From assembly GCA_947588705.1 (NCBI GenBank), contig CANPYT010000007.1:1-64000 (forward strand): a stretch of 64,000 nucleotides of DNA, read 5' to 3'. Source of the stretch: an uncultured Acetatifactor sp. (GTDB lineage: Bacteria; Bacillota; Clostridia; Lachnospirales; Lachnospiraceae). The position numbers and the translations under genes were made by a program. The notes under the pieces were generated by a model, which saw nothing but the letters and a program-made list of their open reading frames with translations, ran no database searches and had not been told where the DNA came from. Position 1 is the stretch's first letter. Each line of letters starts with the position of its first letter. Positions 49,680-60,089 of the stretch are shown one piece after another.

Positions 49680-50555
49680 TTACTTGATACCGGAATGCGC
49701 CATGGTATTCATTACGTTTTTCTGCAGGATACAGAACAGAACCAGATTCGGCACGAACATGATCAGGGAGGCCGCAGCCGACATACCCTGTCCTGCCACT
49801 GTGTTGGTGGTGGTCACGCTGGTCAGCGTGTTCATGTAAAATGCAAGCGTCTTTAACCCGTCGTCGTTTACGTAATAGTTGGAAGCCTCCATGTTGGTCC
49901 ATACCTGCTGGAACACCAGGATCGCCGCCGTTGCGATAGCGGGTTTGATCAGAGGCAGGATCACCTTCATATAAATATGTATTTCCTTCGCCCCGTCCAT
50001 ATAAGCCGCCTCGATCAGGGAGTCCGGCACCTGATCCACAAACTGCTTTACCAGAAACAGCGCCACAGGCAGAGGGATCAGGGGAAGGATCTGCGCCCAG
50101 TAGGTATTGGTCAGCCCGAGTACGTTTACCACCAGGTACCGGGGGATCATCACCGCCACAGGCACAAACATCAGCGCCAGCTGGTTGATCTGCATCATGG
50201 TATCCCGGCCCTTATATTTCAGCTTGGACAGAGAGTACGCCGCGGCTGTGGAAAAGATCAGGGATGAAAATACCACCGCAACCGTGATCAGCAGACTGTT
50301 AAACACGTACTTGGAAAGGGGGATCCCCGCAGACCGGGACGCCTTAAACAGATTGCGGAAATTGTCCAGCGTGGGATGCGTGGTGATAAACTTGGGCGGG
50401 AACGCAAACAGCTCCTGCATGGGTTTAAACGCATGGAATACAATAAATACAATAGGGAGTCCGGTCAGGATCACCAGCGGAAGCACTGCCAGCATGATCT
50501 TGATCTGGCCCTTTTCAAACTTGTTAGGATTGATCTTATGCCCTTTATATGCCAT
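49680..50555 (-). CDS. Carbohydrate ABC transporter permease (MalG-type)
   Basis: 291 aa; LIEAAYMDGAKEIHIYMKVILPLIKPAIATAAIL EAA loop. Confidence 0.93.
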   Translation of the reverse strand: MAYKGHKINPNKFEKGQIKIMLAVLPLVILTGLPIVFIVFHAFKPMQELFAFPPKFITTHPTLDNFRNLFKASRSAGIPLSKYVFNSLLITVAVVFSSLIFSTAAAYSLSKLKYKGRDTMMQINQLALMFVPVAVMIPRYLVVNVLGLTNTYWAQILPLIPLPVALFLVKQFVDQVPDSLIEAAYMDGAKEIHIYMKVILPLIKPAIATAAILVFQQVWTNMEASNYYVNDDGLKTLAFYMNTLTSVTTTNTVAGQGMSAAASLIMFVPNLVLFCILQKNVMNTMAHSGIK

Positions 50556-50567
50556 GTTACCTCCTCC

Positions 50568-51473
50568 TTAATCCTCTCCGAACAGTCTCTTGGAAATCGT
50601 GGAGAATATCTGCACGATCAGCAGCAGCACCACGGAAACGGCAGCCGCGTAACCCATCTCATACCGGATAAAACCATAGTCCTCGATGTGGTTCACGATC
50701 AGCTGGGCCGCATAGCCGGGAGTCGGATTGCCGGCCAGAAGGGAAGCGATCTGCCCGTTCTGGAACGCGCCCACTATCTGCATTACGGCGGCGAACAGCA
50801 TCTGCGGCTTCATGCTCGGGATCGTCACGTAAAACATTTCCTGAAACCGGTTTTTTACACCGTCGATAGCCGCCGCCTCATACAGGGATTCATCCGTATT
50901 CAGGATACCGGCCAGAATAGCCAGGAAGCCCACGCCCATACTGCTCCAAAGCCCGATGATAATGACGATGGGCAGCAGGTAATTTGTGTTTACCAGCCAG
51001 ATGATCGGCTCGTTTATCACTCCGATATCCATAAGCCAGCTGTTGAGATAACCGGTCTGGTCGCCTGTAAAGATGATCTTCCAGAGCACTGTCATGGCGA
51101 TACCGGTGGTCATGCTGGGCGAATACAGGATCAGGGCAAATATGGTCCGGGGCACCTTCGGCAGGTTTGCCAGGGCCCAGGCCAGCAGAAACGCCAGCAT
51201 ATAACCGCCGACACCTACGATCAGCGCATATTTGACGGTGTTCGGCAGCACAAACTGCATAAAAGTTTCATCCGCCGTGATCAGGTTGATATAATTCAGA
51301 AATCCCACTAATTTGGGAAACTGTATGGCGTTGAAGTTGGTAAAGGAAAGGACGATTGCCAGTAATACCGGCGTCAGTATGAAAATGGTAAACAGCAGCG
51401 CATAAGGGAGTACAAATAAATACCCCGCTTTATTCGACCCTTCCCTCCTGCTGATCTTAGTCCTCTTGCTCAT
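50568..51473 (-). CDS. Sugar ABC transporter permease (MalF-type)
   Basis: 301 aa; [35 protein letters not shown] loop. Confidence 0.93.
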   Translation of the reverse strand: MSKRTKISRREGSNKAGYLFVLPYALLFTIFILTPVLLAIVLSFTNFNAIQFPKLVGFLNYINLITADETFMQFVLPNTVKYALIVGVGGYMLAFLLAWALANLPKVPRTIFALILYSPSMTTGIAMTVLWKIIFTGDQTGYLNSWLMDIGVINEPIIWLVNTNYLLPIVIIIGLWSSMGVGFLAILAGILNTDESLYEAAAIDGVKNRFQEMFYVTIPSMKPQMLFAAVMQIVGAFQNGQIASLLAGNPTPGYAAQLIVNHIEDYGFIRYEMGYAAAVSVVLLLIVQIFSTISKRLFGED

Positions 51474-51521
51474 TGTTACCTCTCATTCTTCTGCTTCCTG
51501 CAGCAGTTACCCTTTTCCTGA

Positions 51522-54500
51522 TTATCGATTGCCTTTTTCCTCAAAGATCCGATGCACCACATCCACGGAAGGCACCAGATAATCTTCGATCACATTCCCT
51601 TCGCTGTCAATGTAACCGAACTCTTCCAGCTTTCGTTCCGTCTCCCGATCCACCACTTTTACAAGCTGGTCGATCCGGGATCTCAGCGTATCGCCCTGCA
51701 CCACAATATCGTTAAAGGCGTTGCTCAGCTCACGCTCCATCATGTAACTTCCCAAAAGCCGGGGCGCCTCCAGGATATTGGAGGCTTGTTCCACAATGAT
51801 ATCCTTGTGGACCGTGGGATAAGGCAGATTGCTGAACGCTTCCAGGTTTGCCGTAGGCCAGATATACTCGTCGCCGTACATGATCTGAAGCATCTGTCCG
51901 AACTCCGCCTGCACGTCCGTGCTGGACCACCAGTCCATAAACTCCCACGCCTGCTGCTCTCTTTCGTCATCCGACCGGAACATCACGGTGCTTTCCGCGC
52001 CGCCGGAGCAATAGCGCAAGATCTCTCCCGTCTCCTCATCCACCAGCCCGGGGATCAAAGCGATCTCCCAGGCATTCGCGATCTCGGGCGCCGCGTTCAG
52101 GATCAGGTTGTAGGAATTGAAATCCGCGATCCCGATAGGCAGGTCGCCGTTGCGGAAATGCTGATAAAAGTTGGGAATATCCACCGGCAGGTCATATATG
52201 GTAAACAATTCGGTCAGGGCTGTGATCCCTTCGATGGACGTCTCATCATTCACCGTCAGGTCCAGCGCCGTCTCCCCGTAAAGGGAACCGCCGTACTGGA
52301 AGATCAGGGGCGTTGTGCCATGGAAGTTTCTCATGGCCAGCATGGATGCAGTGGGATAATAAACATTCAGCCCGCGCATCTGGAGATCCGGCAGCATGGC
52401 GATCAGTTCCTCCAGCGTTTCCGGCGCCTCCAGCCCCAGCTTCTCCAAAATATCGGAACGGTAAAACATAACGTAAAAGTTCATGGTCTCCGGAAGGGAA
52501 TAAAGCCCGTCTCCGATCACGGAGGAAACCAAAAGCCCGTCGCTGTACCTTCCGAACACATCCTCAAAATTATCAAACTTAGTCAGATCCACAAGCGCTC
52601 CCCGGATACCAAGCTCAAAGGGAATGGAATAGTTGATACCGGTGGCGATATCCGGCGTATCCCCGGAAGCATTGGCCAGCACCAGCTTGTTGGCGTCCGT
52701 CATCAGAGAGAGATCCACTTCAATGCCCGTCTGGGGCGTAAACTCGTCATCGATCATCTTCTGCATGATCTCCACATACTGCCTGGGCCGGTTCACCCAA
52801 ACCTGCAGATGGCTCTCATCCGTGTTGCTCGCGGAATAAGATGTCCCGAAGAAGGAATTGGCAAAACGCCTGACAGAGAGCCACATGCTCTGGAAAATAT
52901 TCATTTTCTTCGGCAGCTTCGCATCTTCCTGGTACACATAGATCCGGTCGATGGAAAGATTGTTGTCATTGATCAGATCGATAAAGTTCGCTATCTGCGT
53001 GTTGATGGAGTTCTGGCTGGTAGACAGCTCATCTACCCGGTAAATCAGCTCGTTTGGATCATCGCCCAGAGTCTTAAGCTGCTTGGCGGCGATGATCAGA
53101 TAGGCGAATGCCGCCACATCTTCGGGATCGTCCTCATCTACAAACTGCGTTCCGATCTCCGCCAGCTCATACAGCCGGTCCACCCAGCCGTAGATCCGGG
53201 TCTTCACATCCGGTATGTATCTTGTCAGCTGCAGATCCCGGTACTTATCCTTATTTGTCCCGGCAACCTTCGTCACTTCCAGGGATAGATCGTTGATGCC
53301 GTTCATGATCTCATCCACCTGTTCCAGGACATAGCGGAGATTCTCTGTGCTGATGGTAATGGAGACGGTATGCGTACCCTCTTCCAGATAAACACTCAGG
53401 TTATTTCCGTCACTGTCCTGAAGGGTGGCCGTGCGGTACTTTGTCGTATACTCTGCCTGCCAATCCTGAAATTCCGTATTGAGAATCTTTCCGTCGATCT
53501 TCCAGTCCAGAAATACGGGAAACTCATTTTTGTCAGACTGTTTGTAATTCATGGCAAGGTAATAATATCCGGGCTTCTCCACATGGAAGGACCATGTTAT
53601 GCTCTGGCCCGCGGTCTTAAAGGAAGCGCTGTCCACCGTATTCAGCACGGTTTCCGTGGCGCTCAGGGGATACAGCGCGGAATCGTACTCGCCCGCTGCG
53701 TGAATGGAAGAATCATTCCGCTGATAGAAATTCTCACCCTGGATAGTGATCAGCTCTCCTCCCTCCGCTTTCTGAGAACCGGTATATTCCGGAACATCTT
53801 CCGGTTTTCTTAAAAAGAGGTTTCCCAAAAGGAAATTTCCCTCGCTGACCAGGATATCGACCTGATGGACGCCTTCTGCCAGCTCCACCCGAAGAGGCTG
53901 GGAATACCGGTAACTGCTGTCAGACAGATCCTTGTTTTCCCACTGGATCAGCTTATCGGGCAGCGTCACGATCTCGTTGCCGTAGCGGTCGATGGATACC
54001 TGGCTGTCCTGCGTCCACGTAGTCTCAAAGGAAAGGTTTCTCGCCTCATAAAAGGGATAATCCCCGTCCACCATCATGGAAAATTCGATGGGAAGGATGG
54101 ACTGGTCATAGGAGAGATAGTCAAAACCGATCCAATACTGGGCCGTCTGGGGCACCTCCACAGTCAAGTGCAGCACATCCCCCACAGATACATCCGCAAC
54201 AGGGTTTCCATACTCATAGTTATTCTCCGTCAAAAGGGCGGCATCCGCCTGATCAAGTACCTGATCGATGGGAAAGACAATCGTCTCCCCGGTATAGTCC
54301 GCCGCCGTATAACCTGCGCTGACGATGGTATAATTTGATGTCAACCTCTCAATGCTGAAAGTTTCGCCTGTCTGGGCCTGCTCCGTTTCCGTATTTGTGT
54401 CCTCACTGGTCTCGGCGCAAATAGTGATGCCGCTTCCCAGGAACATCTGAACTGTAAGGCTTAACGCCAGACCTGCCGCTAATACTTGCCGATTCTTTTT

Positions 54501-54527
54501 CCGCAGCATACGGAACCTCCTTTTCAC
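51522..54527 (-). CDS. Very large (about 1000-aa) extracellular solute-binding protein with N-terminal beta-rich domains
   Basis: 1001 aa, N-terminal signal; two jelly-roll-like segments (LHLTVEVPQTAQYWIGFDYLSYDQSILPIEFSMMVDGDYPFYEARNLSFETTW; ITWSFHVEKPGYYYLAMNYKQSDKNEFPVFLDWKIDGKIL) and C-terminal SBP region (SDDEREQQAWEFMDWWSSTDVQAEFGQMLQIMYGDEYIWPTANLEAFSNLPYP). Confidence 0.8.
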   Translation of the reverse strand: MKRRFRMLRKKNRQVLAAGLALSLTVQMFLGSGITICAETSEDTNTETEQAQTGETFSIERLTSNYTIVSAGYTAADYTGETIVFPIDQVLDQADAALLTENNYEYGNPVADVSVGDVLHLTVEVPQTAQYWIGFDYLSYDQSILPIEFSMMVDGDYPFYEARNLSFETTWTQDSQVSIDRYGNEIVTLPDKLIQWENKDLSDSSYRYSQPLRVELAEGVHQVDILVSEGNFLLGNLFLRKPEDVPEYTGSQKAEGGELITIQGENFYQRNDSSIHAAGEYDSALYPLSATETVLNTVDSASFKTAGQSITWSFHVEKPGYYYLAMNYKQSDKNEFPVFLDWKIDGKILNTEFQDWQAEYTTKYRTATLQDSDGNNLSVYLEEGTHTVSITISTENLRYVLEQVDEIMNGINDLSLEVTKVAGTNKDKYRDLQLTRYIPDVKTRIYGWVDRLYELAEIGTQFVDEDDPEDVAAFAYLIIAAKQLKTLGDDPNELIYRVDELSTSQNSINTQIANFIDLINDNNLSIDRIYVYQEDAKLPKKMNIFQSMWLSVRRFANSFFGTSYSASNTDESHLQVWVNRPRQYVEIMQKMIDDEFTPQTGIEVDLSLMTDANKLVLANASGDTPDIATGINYSIPFELGIRGALVDLTKFDNFEDVFGRYSDGLLVSSVIGDGLYSLPETMNFYVMFYRSDILEKLGLEAPETLEELIAMLPDLQMRGLNVYYPTASMLAMRNFHGTTPLIFQYGGSLYGETALDLTVNDETSIEGITALTELFTIYDLPVDIPNFYQHFRNGDLPIGIADFNSYNLILNAAPEIANAWEIALIPGLVDEETGEILRYCSGGAESTVMFRSDDEREQQAWEFMDWWSSTDVQAEFGQMLQIMYGDEYIWPTANLEAFSNLPYPTVHKDIIVEQASNILEAPRLLGSYMMERELSNAFNDIVVQGDTLRSRIDQLVKVVDRETERKLEEFGYIDSEGNVIEDYLVPSVDVVHRIFEEKGNR

Positions 54528-54549
54528 TGGTCACTGTAAACCAAAGGTT

Positions 54550-56055
54550 TTAGATCTCCACCTCCAGATGCAGCACACTGCATTTCGGGATAGTAAATAC
54601 CAGCTTATTGTCCTTGACCTGACAGCCGGTAAAGTTCTCCGTGTGCACCTTGTCGGGATCATCAAATGTATTGTGGTCTCTCATACCGCCGGTGAGGATC
54701 GTGCCCTTCACACTCTGTACGGCGGTGTCCGTCAAAATCCCCTGGACTTCATAATCTTTTTCAACGGAAAGGTTGTTGATCGTGATATGGATCTTTCCGT
54801 CCACGCCGAATGATACGGATTCGCAAAGGCTGGGAACCTTATATTCCTCTTCCAGGCCGATCTCTTCCGTCTCCACATAGCTGTCAAGCAGCTCCGCGTC
54901 CTGATGGCATTTATACATATTAAACACATGATAGGTAGGCGTCTTGATCATCTTTTCGCCATCCGTCAGGATCACTGCCTGGAGCACATTGATCAGCTGG
55001 GCGATGTTTGCCATCTTCACCCTGTCGCAGTGCTTGTTGAAGATATTCAGGTTAATACCCGCCACCAGAGCGTCTCTCATGGTGTTCTGCTGATAGAGGA
55101 AACCAGGATTAGTACCGGGCTCACAGTCAAACCAAGTTCCCCATTCATCTACCACCATACCGATCTTCTTATCCTTATCATACTGATCCATGATAGCGCC
55201 GTGCTGCCGGATCAGTTCATCCATATACAAAGTCTTTTTCAGGGTCTTATACCAGGTCTTCTCATCAAAATCCGTGGCGCTTCCCTTGTGGTCCCATCCG
55301 TTGGGATGAGTGTAATAATGAAGCGAGAGACCGTTCATAAAGCCGTTGTTGTATTTGCCGCCTCCCTTGTGGGTAGTCTCCAGGACTCCCTTCGTCCAGT
55401 TGTAATCATCTACATTGGCGCCGCAGGCAATTTTGTAGATCGGCTTTTTGGAGTCATAGGTGCGGATATAGGTCTGGTAATGGCGGTACAGATTCCCATA
55501 ATACTCAGGATTCATGTTCCCGCCGCAGCCCCAGTTTTCGTTGCCGACGCCAAAATAATCCACGCGATAAGGCTCTTCATGCCCGTTTTTCTTTCTCAGC
55601 TCCGCCATGGGCGATACGCCTTCAAAAGTCATGTACTCTACCCACTCGCTCATCTCCCTGACGCTGCCGCTTCCAACATTACCGTTTATGTAAGTCTTGC
55701 ACCCCAGCTGACGGCACAGCTCCATATACTCGTGAGTACCAAAGCTGTTGTCTTCTACCACGCCGCCCCAGTGCGTATTGATCATCCTCTTCCGGCTTTC
55801 CTTGGGCCCAATGCCGTCCATCCAGTGGTATTCGTCTGCGAAACAGCCGCCCGGCCAGCGCAGCACAGGTATCTTTATCTCCTTTAATGCCGCGACTACG
55901 TCATTTCGGATACCGTTGGTGTTGGGGATGGGAGAATTTTCTCCCACATAGAGGCCCTCATAGATACATCTCCCCAAATGCTCGGAAAAATGGCCCTGCA
56001 ATTCTTTATTGATGTGGCCTTTTTTGTTTTTGGGGTTTACATACAGTTTGAACAT
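54550..56055 (-). CDS. abfA: Alpha-N-arabinofuranosidase (GH51)
   Basis: 501 aa; [89 protein letters not shown]. Confidence 0.96.
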   Translation of the reverse strand: MFKLYVNPKNKKGHINKELQGHFSEHLGRCIYEGLYVGENSPIPNTNGIRNDVVAALKEIKIPVLRWPGGCFADEYHWMDGIGPKESRKRMINTHWGGVVEDNSFGTHEYMELCRQLGCKTYINGNVGSGSVREMSEWVEYMTFEGVSPMAELRKKNGHEEPYRVDYFGVGNENWGCGGNMNPEYYGNLYRHYQTYIRTYDSKKPIYKIACGANVDDYNWTKGVLETTHKGGGKYNNGFMNGLSLHYYTHPNGWDHKGSATDFDEKTWYKTLKKTLYMDELIRQHGAIMDQYDKDKKIGMVVDEWGTWFDCEPGTNPGFLYQQNTMRDALVAGINLNIFNKHCDRVKMANIAQLINVLQAVILTDGEKMIKTPTYHVFNMYKCHQDAELLDSYVETEEIGLEEEYKVPSLCESVSFGVDGKIHITINNLSVEKDYEVQGILTDTAVQSVKGTILTGGMRDHNTFDDPDKVHTENFTGCQVKDNKLVFTIPKCSVLHLEVEI

Positions 56056-56097
56056 ACTTTTTCTCCTTTATCTTTTATATTTATTTTATTTTTTCTT

Positions 56098-56210
56098 GTT
56101 CATACTTATTTATGTTCATACTTATATACTTATTTATCTTAACTTTCTGCTTACATCAAATCCTAATTTAATAGGTCATATCAAACCTTATATCAACTTA
56201 TATCAAACCC
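56098..56210. repeat. Short direct repeats in abfA upstream region, candidate operator
   Basis: GTTCATACTTAT twice (56098, 56114) and three TATCAA(A)C units within 56178-56210. Confidence 0.4.
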
Positions 56211-56619
56211 GGAATATACATCCTGCCGAAAAAATGTCGATTTATGTTTCAGATCCGTACATTTTATACAACTGTTTTAGCAACTATTTAAATACAGAGT
56301 GAATTTTTCCAGTTAAAAGAGCTATTTATAGTTTTTATTTAAGTTATCAGTTAAATTCTTATAATTTAACTCAAGCTTATTTTTAATTTACTATTCTTTT
56401 ATCCCTGTGTCAATAAACATTTTGCCACTGGCTTACAAAATTAGCAGGTAAATTTTATGCAAATTGCACAAATATGATAAGAAGCCCTTGTTTTGGGGAT
56501 TTTTTACAAATTACTTGAATGATACTGTACTATTTTTATATTGACTTAACTAATCTCACCTGCTTATAATGAAGCCAGATTGATATTTGACCTGGCCGAA
56601 TGACAGAACGGAGGAAATC

Positions 56620-57546
56620 ATGCTTTACTTACATTCATTGGAGGATGCGGAAGAAATTTTTAAAGCCCTGAGCGCACCGATGCGCCTGCGGATCCTGGAA
56701 CTTATATACAAAGAAGAACTGAGCATGAACGACCTGGCAAAAATGCTGAACCTGACCAACAGCGCCATCTCCCTTCACGTAGGCAAACTGGAGAGCGCCG
56801 GTCTTGTGACCATCCGCACCACTTCCGGAAAGCGGGGCTTAATGAAGATCGTGCAGCCCGTCTATTCCCGGATGATCATAGATATGGCCCCCCAGTCCAC
56901 CCCAAGGCATTGTTATCAGGACGATATTTCCGTTGGACATTACATTTCCTGTGACGCACATCCCACCTGCGGCCTGGCGACCACTGCCAACATCATCGGG
57001 GAACTGGACGAGCCCAAGGTATTTTCCTACCCGGAACGATTCCGCGCCGGTATTCTATGGATGGGCTACGGCAGTGTAACGTATGCTCTTCCAAACCGTC
57101 TGAGCGCGGGGCAGACTCTGCAGGAGCTTCAGATTTCCTTTGAGATCTCCTCCGAGTATCCGGGAACCAATGAAAATTATCCCAGCGACATCTATTTCGA
57201 GATCAACGGCATTCCTCTGGGCAATTGGATCAGCCCCGGCGATTACGGCTCCCGCAGGGGAATGCTTTCCCCACATTGGTGGCCGGAGCTTCTGAATCAG
57301 TATGGGCTCCTGAAGACACTTATTATCAATTCTGAGGGAACTTTTATCGACGGAACCCATAAGATCTCAAAGACGAAGATAGAGGATCTTCATATCGATT
57401 ATAACAGCTCTATCTATTTTACCTTAAGCGTACCGAAAGACACTGCCAATTGCGGCGGTATAACTTTGTTCGGCGAGGATTTCGGCGATTATAAGCAAAA
57501 CATCCGGGTAAAATTGTATTACGACAAACAAGCCGCAAACCCTTAA
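56620..57546 (+). CDS. ArsR-family HTH transcriptional regulator with large C-terminal domain
   Basis: N-terminal winged-helix ALSAPMRLRILELIYKEELSMNDLAKMLNLTNSAISLHVGKLESAGLVTIRTTSGKRG; ~220-aa beta-rich C-terminal part; RBS GAGGAAA before ATG 56620; divergent from abfA. Confidence 0.85.
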   Translation: MLYLHSLEDAEEIFKALSAPMRLRILELIYKEELSMNDLAKMLNLTNSAISLHVGKLESAGLVTIRTTSGKRGLMKIVQPVYSRMIIDMAPQSTPRHCYQDDISVGHYISCDAHPTCGLATTANIIGELDEPKVFSYPERFRAGILWMGYGSVTYALPNRLSAGQTLQELQISFEISSEYPGTNENYPSDIYFEINGIPLGNWISPGDYGSRRGMLSPHWWPELLNQYGLLKTLIINSEGTFIDGTHKISKTKIEDLHIDYNSSIYFTLSVPKDTANCGGITLFGEDFGDYKQNIRVKLYYDKQAANP

Positions 57547-57563
57547 CAATAAAGGTTTGCGGC
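57532..57563. terminator. Hairpin overlapping regulator stop codon, possible bidirectional terminator
   Basis: Perfect 10-bp stem GCCGCAAACC...GGTTTGCGGC; minus-strand flank TTGTTTGT after tRNA. Confidence 0.5.
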
Positions 57564-57576
57564 GTAATTGCCTGGC

Positions 57577-57649
57577 GTTCCCGAGGTGATTCGAACACCC
57601 GGCCTTTCGCTTAGGAGGCGAACGCTCTATCCTGCTGAGCTACGGGAAC
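57577..57649 (-). tRNA. tRNA-Arg (anticodon CCT)
   Basis: GTTCCCGTAGCTCAGCAGGATAGAGCGTTCGCCTCCTAAGCGAAAGGCCGGGTGTTCGAATCACCTCGGGAAC folds as a cloverleaf: acceptor GTTCCCG/CGGGAAC, anticodon loop CTCCTAA, T-loop TTCGAATC. Confidence 0.95.
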
Positions 57650-57745
57650 ATATTCTGTTTTCCTATCCTTTTCCGATTCTGCGGAACCCGAAAAGAAATA
57701 GGAACTTCCGATCCTCATGGCTGCTGCTCCATATAACGGAACGGT

Positions 57746-58636
57746 TTAAACGGATTCCTCGGGAAAATTGATATGGCCCTGCAGCCAGATCACTCCCTTG
57801 AACCGTCTGCCCACCTGAGGTTCTCCGAATAAGTCTATTATATTGATACTTACGTCAAATGTCAATTCATTACAGCAAATTGTTAGAATATAAATTTTTT
57901 CACCCGTTATGGTGTTGGTAGAAAGGCGCATTTCCACGATCTCCCCCAGCACTGAATATTGGTCGCACTCTACGCCGTATGGCATAAAACAGGTGTCTAC
58001 CAGGCTGAAAAGATCTTCCTTTTGGATCCTTCGCGAGATGGCGGTATACATATCCATATCTTCCAGCGTCAGTGTCTCAATGGCCTCCTCATCCCCTTTT
58101 CTCGCCGCAGCCATCAGGTTGTTCCTGTTGGCGGAATCCTTTTTGACTCGCTGCAGCTGTTCCTCATCCTTCTGGATAGGCAAGAGCACGGAACCATTCA
58201 CCGACAAAGCCGACAGGGTCAGGGACGTACCGCGAATGGGAAGCTTGCCAAGCGTCTGTGCTTTCACATAGGGGATCCTGTTTTTCAGATAAAAGATCAG
58301 GGAGATCCCCACCTTTATGTCATCGCATACGCCTGCATAAGATTCTTTATCTGCATGGCGCTCTACCGAAACATCTTCATAAGAAGTAATGCCGGTTCCG
58401 GTAAGATAAGGATAATAGTATTCATAAGTAAACTTTTCTTCTTCATCAAATTCGCCGCACACTGCGATTCCCATGTTGGGGGCAAAATCTTTGTAAAATT
58501 CTCCCAACAACATATTTTCCTGATTTACCGTGATAGCCCGTTTGTCCGAATGGATGACCACTTCCGTCAACAATTCCTGGAGTTTTCGTTTGCTCTCAAA
58601 ACGGCTGAAGCCGACGGCTCTCATATATCTATGCAA
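57746..58636 (-). CDS. DUF3881-like protein
   Basis: 296 aa; MHRYMRAVGFSRFESKRKLQELLTEVVIHSDKRAI...; position next to serS. Confidence 0.7.
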   Translation of the reverse strand: MHRYMRAVGFSRFESKRKLQELLTEVVIHSDKRAITVNQENMLLGEFYKDFAPNMGIAVCGEFDEEEKFTYEYYYPYLTGTGITSYEDVSVERHADKESYAGVCDDIKVGISLIFYLKNRIPYVKAQTLGKLPIRGTSLTLSALSVNGSVLLPIQKDEEQLQRVKKDSANRNNLMAAARKGDEEAIETLTLEDMDMYTAISRRIQKEDLFSLVDTCFMPYGVECDQYSVLGEIVEMRLSTNTITGEKIYILTICCNELTFDVSINIIDLFGEPQVGRRFKGVIWLQGHINFPEESV

Positions 58637-58682
58637 AGATTCACCTTCTTTCCGCGATAAAACTTATCGAACATACATTCTG

Positions 58683-59984
58683 TCATGCTTTCTTCTTTTT
58701 ATCATTAGGAAGAATGATTTCTTTCCCACCCATATAAGGACGCAAAGCTTCCGGGATGCGGATGCTGCCATCCGCGTTCACGTTGTTTTCCAGAAAAGCG
58801 ATCAGTGCCCTTGGCGAAGCCAAAACCGTATTGTTTAGCGTATGCACATAGTAAGTACCATTTTCACCCTTGGTACGTATGCCAAGACGCCTCGCCTGAG
58901 CATCACCCATAGTAGAACAGGAACCCACTTCAAAATATTTCTGCTGCCTGGGGCTCCACGCTTCCACATCGCAGGACTTTACTTTCAGGTCAGCCAGATC
59001 TCCACTACAGCATTCCAGAGTACGCACAGGTATATCCAGGCTGCGGAAAAACTCAACTGTATAGCTCCACATCTTATCATACCACTGCATAGAGTCCTCG
59101 GGTTTGCACAACACCACCATCTCCTGCTTTTCAAACTGATGTACCCTGTATACGCCTCTCTCTTCAATACCATGGGAACCTACCTCTTTGCGGAAGCAGG
59201 GAGAGTAAGATGTCATAGTCACAGGCAGGCTTTTTTCGTTTACGATCTGGCCTTTAAATTTTCCGATCATGGAATGCTCCGACGTACCGATCAGGAAAAG
59301 ATCCTCCCCTTCTATCTTGTACATCATAGCTTCCATTTCCGCAAAGCTCATAACGCCATTTACCACGCTGCTTCGGATCATAAAGGGAGGGATACAATAA
59401 GTAAATCCCTTATCGATCATAAAATCCCTGGCATAGCTGATCATGGCGGAATGGATCCTTGCCGCATCCCCCATCAGGTAATAAAAACCGTTTCCGCTGG
59501 TTCGTCCTGCACTGTCCTTGTCAAGACCGCTGATGCTGTCCAGAATGTCGGCATGATACGGAACTTCAAAATCCGGCACGACCGGATCGCCATATTTTTG
59601 GATTTCTACATTCTCACTGTCATCTTTTCCGATGGGAACCGAAGGGTCTATGATATTAGGAATTACCATCATGATCTTCGTAATCTTCTCCTGAAGCTCC
59701 GCCTCCAACACTTCCAGCTCCGCAAGCCTTTTTGCACCGGCAGCAACTTCAGCCTTTTTCGCTTCAGCTTCCTCCTTTTTACCCTGGCCCATCAAAGCGC
59801 CGATCTCTTTTGAGATCCTGTTTCTGGCAGCGCGTAGATTATCGCCCTCCTGCTTTGCGCTCCTGCTTTCCGCATCCAGAGCGATCACTTCATCCACAAG
59901 GGGCAGCTTTTCCTCCTGAAATTTTTTTCTGATATTTTCCTTTACAATATCCGGATTTTCCCTTAAAAACTTAATATCAATCAT
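58683..59984 (-). CDS. serS: Seryl-tRNA synthetase
   Basis: 433 aa; MIDIKFLRENPDIVKENIRKKFQEEKLPLVDEVIALDAESRS; class II motifs PCFRKEVGSHGIEERGVYRVHQFEKQEMVVLC; LNNTVLASPRALIAFLENN. Confidence 0.97.
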   Translation of the reverse strand: MIDIKFLRENPDIVKENIRKKFQEEKLPLVDEVIALDAESRSAKQEGDNLRAARNRISKEIGALMGQGKKEEAEAKKAEVAAGAKRLAELEVLEAELQEKITKIMMVIPNIIDPSVPIGKDDSENVEIQKYGDPVVPDFEVPYHADILDSISGLDKDSAGRTSGNGFYYLMGDAARIHSAMISYARDFMIDKGFTYCIPPFMIRSSVVNGVMSFAEMEAMMYKIEGEDLFLIGTSEHSMIGKFKGQIVNEKSLPVTMTSYSPCFRKEVGSHGIEERGVYRVHQFEKQEMVVLCKPEDSMQWYDKMWSYTVEFFRSLDIPVRTLECCSGDLADLKVKSCDVEAWSPRQQKYFEVGSCSTMGDAQARRLGIRTKGENGTYYVHTLNNTVLASPRALIAFLENNVNADGSIRIPEALRPYMGGKEIILPNDKKKKA

Positions 59985-60089
59985 CTCAACACCACACCTT
60001 TCTCGTTTTTACATTTCACATGAAACTTGCTTCCTATACTGATTTCCGCCTGTTCAGTGTACCCACATCCGCGCCGATGTAATCAAATT

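Noticed and set aside
59985-60089. T-box riboswitch upstream of serS
   Set aside because: Only ~105 bp separates serS from the next gene and no T-box conserved sequence is visible.
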